Positions 9,705-17,311 of a stretch of 64,000 nucleotides of DNA are shown here, in pieces (position 1 is the stretch's first letter; each line of letters starts with the position of its first letter). Origin of the DNA: Odoribacter sp. AF15-53. Its GTDB lineage: Bacteria; Bacteroidota; Bacteroidia; Bacteroidales; Marinifilaceae. Made by a program: the position numbers and the translations under genes. The notes under the pieces are model-generated. The model ran no database searches. It was not told where the DNA came from and worked only from the letters and a program-made list of their open reading frames with translations. The stretch lies in NCBI RefSeq assembly GCF_003479425.1, contig NZ_QUHC01000002.1, positions 248,001 to 312,000 on the forward strand, in the 5' to 3' direction.

Positions 9705-10370
9705 TCACATTTCCAAATACCGAAGCAACTGCCCGTACCGGTCCTTCAACTCTTCATTAAAATCCTCTCCGGACACGAAAGTATTCTTTATCACGTAACG
9801 ATAACGGATAAAAGTATCCAATATCGGTTCTATACGCGCGACATTCACTTTTAGCGTAATCTCCACCTTGTTGGAATCCGGGTTACACGTCACGTAACAA
9901 CTCAGCACCTTTGCCTCGTTATACTCCACGATCTGGGCGACCTCGGCCAAAGAATAATCAATTTTATTCACTTCCAGCACGATGATCCCCCCCGGATCAT
10001 CCACGCACAACAACTTATCAATATTATGCAATATATCCGTCAACAAAATCGCACCCTGATACACGTTTTTCCGGTTCAAAACCGGTACTACCGACAATAA
10101 TTGAGACGAAACAACCTCGATCACGTCGTACACGTGCATATCCTCGTAAACATAAGTTGCTTCCCGGGGAATATCCAGCTTCCCGATCGGATCATTAATA
10201 CTCCCGTGAGCATACATGATTTCATCGGACAAAAGTCCGATATAGGTTTCCCCCTCAATCACAGGCAGATGTGACACTCGAAACAGATCCATCCATCCCA
10301 ACGCCTGAGCACAAGTATCATCTTTTTTCAGTACAGGAACGACATTCGACAGTAAACTTGATGCAATCAT
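9705..10370 (-). CDS. CBS-domain protein with C-terminal ACT-like region (AcuB-like)
   Basis: 221 residues. Two CBS motifs span about 1-120 (the pair usually binds adenine nucleotides), the first opening VPVLKKDDT and the second around DMHVYDVIEVV. The C-terminal part from about 130 (GGIIVLEVNKIDYSLAEVA and onward) looks like an ACT fold. This arrangement resembles AcuB-type proteins. The function is not established; being next to nadK on the same strand, adenine-nucleotide sensing is plausible but is an inference. No signal peptide or membrane segment is seen, so it should be cytoplasmic. Confidence 0.85.
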   Translation of the reverse strand: MIASSLLSNVVPVLKKDDTCAQALGWMDLFRVSHLPVIEGETYIGLLSDEIMYAHGSINDPIGKLDIPREATYVYEDMHVYDVIEVVSSQLLSVVPVLNRKNVYQGAILLTDILHNIDKLLCVDDPGGIIVLEVNKIDYSLAEVAQIVEYNEAKVLSCYVTCNPDSNKVEITLKVNVARIEPILDTFIRYRYVIKNTFVSGEDFNEELKDRYGQLLRYLEM

Positions 10371-10470
10371 ATCTATTTCATTTCTCGCCCTAAAGATACA
10401 TTATTTTCCCCACTAAATTTCACCATTAAAATAATTTTCAATTTTCAATTCTCCATTTTCAATTATATTC

Positions 10471-10478
10471 TATATTTG
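10471..10478 (+). promoter_or_regulatory. -7 promoter box TATATTTG
   Basis: Matches the Bacteroidota -7 consensus TAnnTTTG, 29 nt upstream of the ATG at 10508. No clear TTTG -33 element lies 19-21 nt further upstream; the region there is a TTTTCAATT repeat. Confidence 0.55.
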
Positions 10479-10507
10479 CCACGTAAATTTAAAAATTAGA
10501 GAACATC

Positions 10508-10759
10508 ATGTTACCAAAATTTCTAATTGCAGACAATTCCCAGGAAGCACCGGATCTTGTATACGTCGTGCACACGGAAAAGCCTCAATGTATTATCCAA
10601 TGCGATATGGATGGTTTTTATAACAACCAGAAAATTTACTGGATCGACGAAGAACCACTTTGCGCGGACGATATTGAAACCCTCATGGAAGAAGCCGAAG
10701 AATTTTTCGAGGCAGAACTAGAGAATCAAGAAGAATTATACGATGAAGACGACAATTAA
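10508..10759 (+). CDS. Small acidic protein, function unknown
   Basis: 83 residues, strongly acidic in its C-terminal half (about 15 Glu/Asp in the last 30 residues, e.g. METLMEEAEEFFEAEL-like run). No signal peptide, membrane segment or catalytic motif. A -7 box TATATTTG lies 29 nt upstream and the reading frame is well used, so I consider it real; similar short acidic proteins are common in Bacteroidales. It is transcribed away from the CBS-nadK operon and sits before the DUF4301 gene. Its last seven codons form one arm of a 45-nt perfect palindrome centred on the stop codon (10736-10780), which is unusual. Confidence 0.75.
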   Translation: MLPKFLIADNSQEAPDLVYVVHTEKPQCIIQCDMDGFYNNQKIYWIDEEPLCADDIETLMEEAEEFFEAELENQEELYDEDDN

Positions 10760-10780
10760 ATTGTCGTCTTCATCGTATAA
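10736..10780. repeat. 45-nt perfect palindrome centred on a stop codon
   Basis: Two 22-nt arms (10736-10757 and 10759-10780) are perfect reverse complements around A10758, the middle base of the TAA stop of the acidic protein. The left arm encodes the last seven codons. It may act as a bidirectional 3' stem, but there is no T tract. Confidence 0.9.
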
Positions 10781-10913
10781 GTTACCCACGAACTTGCAAC
10801 CTGCAGAGCCAAAGGCTCAACCTGCAACCTGTAACTCAAAAAGCAACTCATTGCTTTTTGAATTAAAATTCGTACCTTGCAAAATTATTTGCTAAATCTA
10901 CAAACCTAGAATT

Positions 10914-12479
10914 ATGTACACGAAGAGTGATCTCAAACAATTTAAGCGCAGGGGGATTAAGCCCGAGCAAATTGAAAACCAGCTTGAAAATTTCAAGAAG
11001 GGTTTTGATTTCGTGCAAATCCGGGATGCGGCAACAATCAACAACGGGATCCATAGCCTGAATGACGAGCAGGCTGATGAATTCATCCGCATTTTCGAGG
11101 AAAAAAGAAACACGTTGAAAATGGTGAAAATGGTACCGGCTTCCGGTTCGGCTTCACGCATGTTCAAAGCCTTGAACACGTTTTTCAACACCTACACCGG
11201 TAGTGACGAGGACTACCTGAAATATCGACAAGACAAAGAACCGGGAAGTATTTTCTCGTTTTTCGAGAAACTAAAAGAGTTCCCGTTCTATCCACACCTG
11301 AAAGAAGCTCTTTACAAAGATCGCCACGACCTGGATAAATTGCTTTGGAAAAATCAATTCATCCTGATCTTGGAATATATCCTGACGGAAAAAGGGCTTA
11401 ATTACAACGCGACACCCAAGGGATTGATCGACTTTCATATATACAAAGATCATATCCGTACGGCAGTCGAAGAGCATCTGGTTGAAGCGGCACTTTACGC
11501 CAATGACGACAAAGTCGCCCACCTGCACTTTACCGTTTCGGAGGAACATATCGGGAAATTCAAAGCTCTCATGAAATCCGTTCTCAAAGAGTACCAGAAA
11601 ACGTATAACTTGAAATACGATATCACCTACTCCATCCAGTCCCCGGCGACAGACACGGTAAGTCTCGACTCGGAAGGCAATTTATTGAGAGACAACGAGG
11701 GAAACATCGTATTCCGTCCGGGAGGGCATGGAGCGTTAATCCATAACCTCAACGACCTGAAAGAAGAGTTGATATTCATCAAGAATATCGACAACGTGGC
11801 TCCAGACCGGAATAAAGCGGACACGATCAAATACAAAAAAATTCTTGCCGGGGTACTATTGAAAACCCAGAACCGTATTTTCGATTACATGAAAATACTG
11901 AACAAAAAAAGTAGTATCACGGAAGAGAAGTTAAACGAAATTGAACAATACATTTACGAGAACCTCGGCTACAAACCGCAAGAAGGTTTAACTCACGCCA
12001 GCCTGAAAGAGAAAGCCGCTTACCTGAAGCGACTACTCGATCGGCCACTGCGCGTGTGCGGGATGGTGAAGAACGAGGGCGAACCGGGAGGTGGTCCGTT
12101 CTGGGTCGAAGACAGTGAACACGCGACACGTCTGATGATCGTGGAAAGCGCACAAGTCAATCTGAAAGACCGGAACCAGAAAAAAATATTCACACAATCA
12201 ACCCACTTCAACCCGGTAGACATCGTATGTAGTACCTATAATTATAAAGGCAAAAAATACGACCTGACGAAATTTATCGACAACACGCAAGGATTTATTA
12301 CCAGTAAATCACTCGGTGGTAAAGATATCAAAGTCCAAGAACTTCCGGGTTTATGGAACGGGGCTATGGCCAACTGGAACACGCTGTTCGTAGAAGTACC
12401 CTTATCCACGTTCACCCCGGTAAAAACCGTTTTTGACTTACTACGTTTCGAACATCGCAACGTGTTCAAAGTCGAATAA
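10914..12479 (+). CDS. DUF4301 family protein
   Basis: 521 residues, matching the length and character of the Bacteroidota DUF4301 family, whose function is unknown to me. Residues about 75-92 read KMVPASGSASRMFKAL, which resembles the nucleotide-binding loop of sugar nucleotidyltransferases (PAxGxGTRM type), so nucleotidyltransferase-like activity is possible; this is inference. GMVKNEGEPGGGPFWV (about 382-397) and HFNPVD (about 432) are other striking conserved-looking blocks. No signal peptide or membrane span. It stands alone between the acidic-protein gene and the DUF368 transporter gene, with repeat-containing spacers on both sides. Confidence 0.88.
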   Translation: MYTKSDLKQFKRRGIKPEQIENQLENFKKGFDFVQIRDAATINNGIHSLNDEQADEFIRIFEEKRNTLKMVKMVPASGSASRMFKALNTFFNTYTGSDEDYLKYRQDKEPGSIFSFFEKLKEFPFYPHLKEALYKDRHDLDKLLWKNQFILILEYILTEKGLNYNATPKGLIDFHIYKDHIRTAVEEHLVEAALYANDDKVAHLHFTVSEEHIGKFKALMKSVLKEYQKTYNLKYDITYSIQSPATDTVSLDSEGNLLRDNEGNIVFRPGGHGALIHNLNDLKEELIFIKNIDNVAPDRNKADTIKYKKILAGVLLKTQNRIFDYMKILNKKSSITEEKLNEIEQYIYENLGYKPQEGLTHASLKEKAAYLKRLLDRPLRVCGMVKNEGEPGGGPFWVEDSEHATRLMIVESAQVNLKDRNQKKIFTQSTHFNPVDIVCSTYNYKGKKYDLTKFIDNTQGFITSKSLGGKDIKVQELPGLWNGAMANWNTLFVEVPLSTFTPVKTVFDLLRFEHRNVFKVE

Positions 12480-12484
12480 CATTA

Positions 12485-12600
12485 TAATTTATGATTTACG
12501 ATTTATGATTTGTGATTTCATGAGATCCAAAATCATAAATCGTAGATTCCCGTTAAACGTCAGCCCGTGGGCTGGAATCTAAAATTTAAAATCTAAAATT
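12485..12600. repeat. Intergenic repeat cluster with palindromic core
   Basis: Degenerate TTTATGATTTACGATTTATG words, then a CAGCCCGTGGGCTG palindrome (about 12560-12573), then AAATTTAAAATCTAAAATT words up to the start of the DUF368 gene. The same word classes recur at 18917-19020, 31790-31942 and 43025-43090. Confidence 0.5.
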
Positions 12601-12612
12601 TAAAATTAATTC

Positions 12613-13536
12613 ATGGAGAAGAAAAAAAACTACTTGTTACTGGTGTTGAGAGGATGCGCCATGGGTGCCGCGGATGTTATTCCGGGAGTTTCGGGAGGTA
12701 CCATCGCGTTCATCACGGGTATTTATGAAGAATTAATCAACTCTATCCGTTCCATAGATTTAAAAGCGTTACGCCTTTTGGGAAGCTTCCAACTGAAAGA
12801 ATTCTGGAAGCATATCAACGGGAACTTCCTGATTTCCGTCGTTGCAGGTATCGCCATATCCATATTCTCGTTGGCAAAATTGATGAAATACTTGCTAGAA
12901 ACACACCCACTTTACATTTGGTCCTTTTTCTTCGGTCTTATTATTATTTCCGCGCTCATGGTATCAAAAGAGGTAAAAAAATGGGACTTATTCGCCATCA
13001 CCTCTCTAATTGTCGGGGCCGTGCTCGCCTACACGATTACCGTGCTCACTCCGACCAGCACGCCGGAAACATGGTGGTTTATCATCCTCTCCGGGGCGAT
13101 TGCCATTTGCGCCATGATCCTGCCGGGAATATCTGGGGCCTTTATCCTGTTGTTATTAGGAAAATATGAATTTATCATCACGGCCGTCAGTGAATTCAAC
13201 ATTCCGGTTTTAATCACGTTCTTGGTCGGGGCCGTGGCGGGAATCATTTCATTTTCACACTTGCTATCTTGGTTACTAAAGAATTATCATGGTATGACCG
13301 TATCCATGTTAACCGGATTCATGGTCGGCTCTCTGAATAAAATCTGGCCGTGGAAAATTACCGACACGGAATTAATCAACGGGGTTCCTTTCGATATCGA
13401 GAAGAACGTTCTCCCCGGAACTTTCGAACAAGCCACCGGATCAGATCCCCTGATATGGCAAGCCATACTCATGTGTATCATCGGCATCCTGCTCATCTGG
13501 GGAGTTGAAAAACTAGCTGTTGTACTAAAAAAATAG
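12613..13536 (+). CDS. DUF368 polyprenyl-phosphate transporter (PopT-like)
   Basis: 307-residue polytopic inner-membrane protein, about eight or nine hydrophobic segments. The signature PGVSGGTIAF follows the N-terminal GAADVI at about 21-33, and a second related block ILPGISGAFILL lies at about 160-171, giving an internal repeat typical of the family. DUF368 proteins (PopT) have been implicated in returning undecaprenyl phosphate from the outer to the inner face of the cytoplasmic membrane for reuse. That links it to uppS, 4 kb away on the other strand. Start at the ATG 12613, preceded by repeat sequence. Confidence 0.88.
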   Translation: MEKKKNYLLLVLRGCAMGAADVIPGVSGGTIAFITGIYEELINSIRSIDLKALRLLGSFQLKEFWKHINGNFLISVVAGIAISIFSLAKLMKYLLETHPLYIWSFFFGLIIISALMVSKEVKKWDLFAITSLIVGAVLAYTITVLTPTSTPETWWFIILSGAIAICAMILPGISGAFILLLLGKYEFIITAVSEFNIPVLITFLVGAVAGIISFSHLLSWLLKNYHGMTVSMLTGFMVGSLNKIWPWKITDTELINGVPFDIEKNVLPGTFEQATGSDPLIWQAILMCIIGILLIWGVEKLAVVLKK

Positions 13537-13683
13537 TCTATAAAGTCCATAAGGTCTATAAAGTTTGGGGTGTCCCTCGGACAGAGTTTGTAGGCAGCTA
13601 GCTGCTATAGACAAGGCGCCCCGCAGGGGGCCACTGACCTTATGGACCTTATGGACTTTATGGACTTTATAAACTTTACAGAC
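13537..13683. repeat. Structured dispersed repeat, copy 1 (TATAAAGTCCATAAGG arms)
   Basis: Fills the whole gap between the DUF368 gene and aroE. Outer arms are GTCTATAAAGTCCATAAGG-type words and their complements CCTTATGGACTTTATAAAC. The core holds three small dyads: TGTCCCTCGGACA, the perfect palindrome GCAGCTAGCTGC (13594-13605), and GCGCCCCGCAGGGG. The same element occurs inverted at 59565-59691, with the central palindrome changed in sequence but kept as a palindrome. Confidence 0.8.
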
Positions 13684-13685
13684 TT

Positions 13686-14429
13686 ATGAATCTTTTCGGA
13701 TTACTCGGATTTCCTTTAGGCCACTCTTTCTCCAAAACCTATTTCACAGAAAAATTCAAAGCGGAAGGTATCAATGCAGAATTTGTCAATTTCGAATTCG
13801 AAGACATCCGACAAATGCAACAAATCATCAATAGCACCCCCGATTTAAAAGGCTTTGCCGTCACTATCCCCTATAAAGAAAAAATCATTCCTTTATTGGA
13901 TCATATCAGCGAGGAAGCAAAAGCCATCGGAGCGGTCAATTCCGTGAAAGTGGAACACACGCCCTCCGGCCCCGCCCTAACCGGGTACAACACGGATGTA
14001 CTGGGTTTTAAAGAATCCCTGTTACAATTCATTCCCCGTATCCCCGAGCAAGCCCTTCTTCTGGGAACCGGGGGAGCCTCCAAAGCCGTCAGGCACGCCC
14101 TCGAATCGCTGGGAATTACCGTGATCACGGTCAGCCGTACCCCCCGTACCCTTTCCGACATCTCTTACGATCAAATTCCCCGGTATATCTCCCGAAGTCA
14201 CCTGATCGTCAACGCCACCCCCGTCGGCACGTGGCCCCACGTAACGGACTGCCCGGACATCCCTTACGATCTTCTCACTCCAGAACACTACCTTTTTGAC
14301 CTCGTCTACAATCCCGCCGTTACCGAATTCATGAAACGAGCCCAGCAGCAAGGCGCCCAAACCCGCAACGGTCTACAAATGCTCCAACTACAAGCCGATC
14401 ACTCATGGCAACTCTGGACGAAAAATTAA
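13686..14429 (+). CDS. aroE: Shikimate dehydrogenase
   Basis: Reduces 3-dehydroshikimate to shikimate with NADPH in the chorismate pathway. 247 residues, somewhat shorter than the E. coli enzyme (272) but in the usual Bacteroidales range. The substrate-binding block GHSFSKTYF lies at about 12-20, the catalytic Lys in PYKEK (about 64-68), GYNTDVLGF at about 100-108, and the nucleotide-binding glycine loop LLGTGGASKA at about 118-127. The start follows the structured repeat by 2 bp. No partner aro genes are nearby. Confidence 0.95.
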   Translation: MNLFGLLGFPLGHSFSKTYFTEKFKAEGINAEFVNFEFEDIRQMQQIINSTPDLKGFAVTIPYKEKIIPLLDHISEEAKAIGAVNSVKVEHTPSGPALTGYNTDVLGFKESLLQFIPRIPEQALLLGTGGASKAVRHALESLGITVITVSRTPRTLSDISYDQIPRYISRSHLIVNATPVGTWPHVTDCPDIPYDLLTPEHYLFDLVYNPAVTEFMKRAQQQGAQTRNGLQMLQLQADHSWQLWTKN

Positions 14430-14898
14430 AATACAAGCGAAAAGAAAATACGCAATTCAATTAAAATCATTAACTTTGTTATTGGCAAACAACCATTTAA
14501 ATAGACTATTTTCTATTTGAGAGACCGAATTATTTTCACATGACTACCCCTTTTCAAGGAAAACATTTGGGATAAACTGCACTTTTACACGACCATAGTC
14601 TCACTTTTAGGCCATATCTAGGCGACTTAGCCCACACTTAGCCGCCACCTAACCGCCACCTAACCGCCATTTTAGTAGGCAATAAGCTTTTTTAACGCTT
14701 TCAAAAAAGCGGAATCCCGGATCATAAAAAGAATTGCTTATAGACTATTCCAACGCCACGGGACAGCTCATCCCCAATTTATCCCTTGCTTATCTTCTTC
14801 AATTGTGCATGCGGTGTCCAAGAAAATTTTTGGCACGGCTGAGTGTGTGGATATCGTGATCAGATCGAAGTGAATCAGACATCTTATTTCACTTCATG
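14430..14898 (+). ncRNA. Gene-free stretch, possible structured RNA
   Basis: About 470 bp between aroE and the phosphatase gene with no convincing ORF. A -7-like box TAACTTTG lies at 14472-14479. Further on are an 11-bp-period array (14618-14672), a GTGTCCAA/TTGGCAC hairpin near 14814-14836, a GAAGTGAA (14867-14874)/TTCACTTC (14888-14895) hairpin, and a plus-strand terminator at 14899-14926. Promoter-like box, ordered hairpins and terminator suggest a transcript of roughly 430 nt, but it could equally be the aroE 3' UTR. I see no signature of RNase P RNA, tmRNA or SRP RNA. Confidence 0.3.
14618..14672. repeat. 11-bp tandem array, five units
   Basis: Five contiguous 11-bp units: CTAGGCGACTT, AGCCCACACTT, AGCCGCCACCT, AACCGCCACCT, AACCGCCATTT. 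Period is one helical turn. Non-coding: stops occur in the frames read. Confidence 0.75.
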
Positions 14899-14926
14899 GA
14901 GGGGCTATAAAGCCCCTCTGCTTTTT
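14899..14926 (+). terminator. Rho-independent terminator, plus strand
   Basis: Stem GAGGGGCT (14899-14906)/AGCCCCTC (14911-14918) with a 4-nt ATAA loop, then CTTTTT at 14921-14926. It ends aroE or a short RNA and overlaps the extreme 3' end of the convergent phosphatase frame. Confidence 0.8.
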
Positions 14927-16838
14927 GTTCTCGATTTAAACCGGAAACTCATCACGGTTAAATCATCCGACTGTTCCGCTCCCCCAACAAAAGCATCAAC
15001 ATTCGCTATCACGTTTTCAACAAGTTCACGAGGAGCAAGATCGGCATTATTCGCTATAAAATTAAAAAACGATCCACTTTATAGAATCTGGATTGTTCAT
15101 TCTGCGCTTCCGACACACCATCCGAATACAGAACCAATTGGGAACCGGGCGCAAAATAACACTCCTGTTCTTCATACTCGTAATCGGAAGTCACACCCAA
15201 CGGTAAATTATCATTTGTTTTAAAGAAAGATACGGTGCCATCCGGGGCAATTAACACGGGATAAGGATGTCCCGCATTACAAAACCTCAACCGATGCGTG
15301 TTCAGATTCAACACCCCGGCAAAAAACGTGATGAACATACTCGGATTCTCAGTCCGAATCAGACTGCGGTTCATCAGATTCACAATATAATTTAAAGAAG
15401 TATCTCGCAAGGCCAAAGAACGCATCTGGCTGATCGTTGTCGCCATAAACAAAGAAGCCGGAACTCCCTTGCCGGAAACATCACCTATCGCGAACCCGAA
15501 TTCATCTTCATTTAGCATCAGGTAATCATACAAATCCCCTCCTACCTGACGGGCCGGACGCAAAACGGCATAAATATCAATACATTCTGCTCCCGGCGTG
15601 GGTACAAATTGCTTGGGAACCATTCCTAACTGAATATCATGAGCAATACGTAATTCACTTTCAATCTTCTCGTTGGCAGTCGTCGTACTCCGCAATTGAT
15701 CCACGTATTCAGTCAACTGTTGCTGCATGAAAAGGAACGAATCATACAATTCCCCCAATTCATCTTTCGAGCGGATAACCGGTAGCGGAGTATTAAAATT
15801 ACCCTCCGCGATATCTCTGGCCGAAGAAGCAAACACCATCAACGGTTTAGTAATTCGTCGTACAGCCAAAAAACATATAATATAAATGAACAGTAACAAG
15901 GACACGAAACCGATTAACAGATACATGTTGAACTTGCTCAATTTACCAAACACTTTTTCATAGGGACAAACAACTGCCATGTACCAATCCGTGGCAAATA
16001 CCGGGGTGTAATACACGTAAGACAATACCCCGTCATCTTTCACGATCATGCTACCGCTTTTCCCAGCCGCCATTTCATTTACCAGCACGGTAATATTCGT
16101 ATCACGGGATTCTTTTGCCGTCTCGAACATATTCTTGCCAATCGTGGTCTCTCCCTCCTTGCGCAATATATAACGCCCTTTTTTATCTATGATGACCGTG
16201 TAACTCCCCTCGTAAGGTTTCACAGAATCAATCAGATCCCGCAACCAACGATTGGTTAAATCCACGGAAAGAATCGCGATTAACTTATCCTTTTCGTCAT
16301 GAACCGGTACGGCATAAGAAGTGGTTATCACGTCCGGATCGCCCGCATCCCGATACGGTTTACTCCAGTAGCGTTGTTTTCGAGCCCCTTTATACCAACC
16401 TTTCTCGAAGTAATTATAATTATCACCCCCCACCTGGATGGTTTTCACCTGATCACCATCCATATATGAATAAGGTGCGAAATAATGTCCCTTTCCCGGA
16501 AAATAATAAGGTTCAAAAGCGATCGCACAACCGAAAATCTCCCGGTTGTCCTCAACAATCCGGCGGGTTATGCTAAACAGAGAATCCGGCTCTTTTACAT
16601 ATTCAACAATCATCCATCCCAGATTATCCGGAATTTTTTCTACTTTACTCAACAACGCGCTCACCCGAAGGTTAGCCCGGTCTGCCATACTCTCGATCTT
16701 ATCCTCGGCTTCTTGAGACAATGTTTCCGTTGAATAATGATAAAACACTCCTACCAAAACAAACGAGAGAAGCGTAATAAAGGATATTACATATAAACTC
16801 AATTTAGCAGGAAAAGATCTCTTATATCGTCCAAACAT
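14905..16838 (-). CDS. SpoIIE-type PP2C phosphatase with Cache and HAMP, frameshifted
   Basis: Membrane-bound serine phosphatase of the RsbU/SpoIIE type, which usually acts on anti-anti-sigma factors. From the ATG at 16838: TM1 about 15-36, extracytoplasmic dCache-like sensor about 40-300, TM2 about 305-330, HAMP about 331-385, SpoIIE phosphatase from about 410 with GDVSGKGVPASL and the FCNAGHPYP block. The zero frame ends at 15054 after 594 residues. The expected family C-terminus, including the metal-binding QSDDLTVMSF, continues at once in the -1 frame to the TAG at 14905. The switch lies exactly on an in-phase T TTT TTA heptamer (15063-15069); a -1 shift there gives 644 residues. It may be programmed frameshifting, phase variation, a true mutation, or a missing T in the assembly. 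A start at 16916 is possible but less likely. Confidence 0.8.
15063..15069 (-). other. In-phase slippery heptamer T TTT TTA
   Basis: Minus-strand T TTT TTA with codon phase CGT TTT TTA, the canonical X XXY YYZ arrangement for -1 frameshifting. The zero-frame stop TAG (15054-15056) comes two codons later, and the -1 frame carries the conserved phosphatase C-terminus. No obvious strong stem directly downstream. Confidence 0.75.
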
Positions 16839-17311
16839 AACAATTATCAATTGGTAAAAAGTGTCTATCAGTTGCCCTATTCTAAGGCACGAATATACAA
16901 AAAAACTATAAAACAAATTATAAAAAAAGAATTATTCAAAGTGGGTTTCCAAAGTTATTTTGACAAACAAGCCATAAAGCCGCAACCTACGAGGAGAAAA
17001 GCGTCATCCCCTTTGCCCTTCAAGTTCAAAGTTTATAAAGTCCATAATAAACTTTTGTCCAAGATATATTTGTTCTTATAAAATATTAATACTAATTTAG
17101 TCCCGAAATAAAACCGGAAACGTTTTAAATATTAGTGCGATGTACAAACCGTCAGAATATTATTTCGTTTTAGCCTACATCGTGGGCGTGCTTAAATTAT
17201 TCGGGGGACTATGAAAATTCCGCCGGAATAATCCGGATATTATTTTCTTGGCGACAAACTGTCGCTTCTTTCAAGCAAGACAAACAACTTAAAATCAATA
17301 ATCTTATTATT
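16839..17311. other. Intergenic region between phosphatase and iorA
   Basis: 473 bp upstream of both divergent genes, so it should hold both promoters. It contains a half copy of the TTTATAAAGTCCATAA repeat (about 17027-17047), a possible 24-codon ORF (17140-17214) and a GCGACAAACTGTCGC hairpin at about 17251-17265 in the iorA leader. No other feature recognised. Confidence 0.6.
17140..17214 (+). CDS. Possible 24-residue hydrophobic small protein
   Basis: ATG at 17140, TGA at 17212-17214. The product has a short polar N-terminus (MYKPSEYY) followed by about 16 mostly hydrophobic residues with a glycine-rich end (LKLFGGL), consistent with a single membrane helix. It lies in the iorA leader, about 100 bp upstream of the iorA start. 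There is no ribosome-binding site evidence, and a 24-codon frame can arise by chance. Small membrane proteins and leader peptides are both possible. Confidence 0.25.
   Translation: MYKPSEYYFVLAYIVGVLKLFGGL

Noticed and set aside
14480..14926. RNase P RNA, tmRNA or SRP RNA in the gene-free stretch
   Set aside because: None of their conserved sequence blocks are seen.
14843..15223. 126-codon plus-strand ORF across the phosphatase 3' end
   Set aside because: Runs antisense over the conserved phosphatase C-terminus and through a terminator hairpin.
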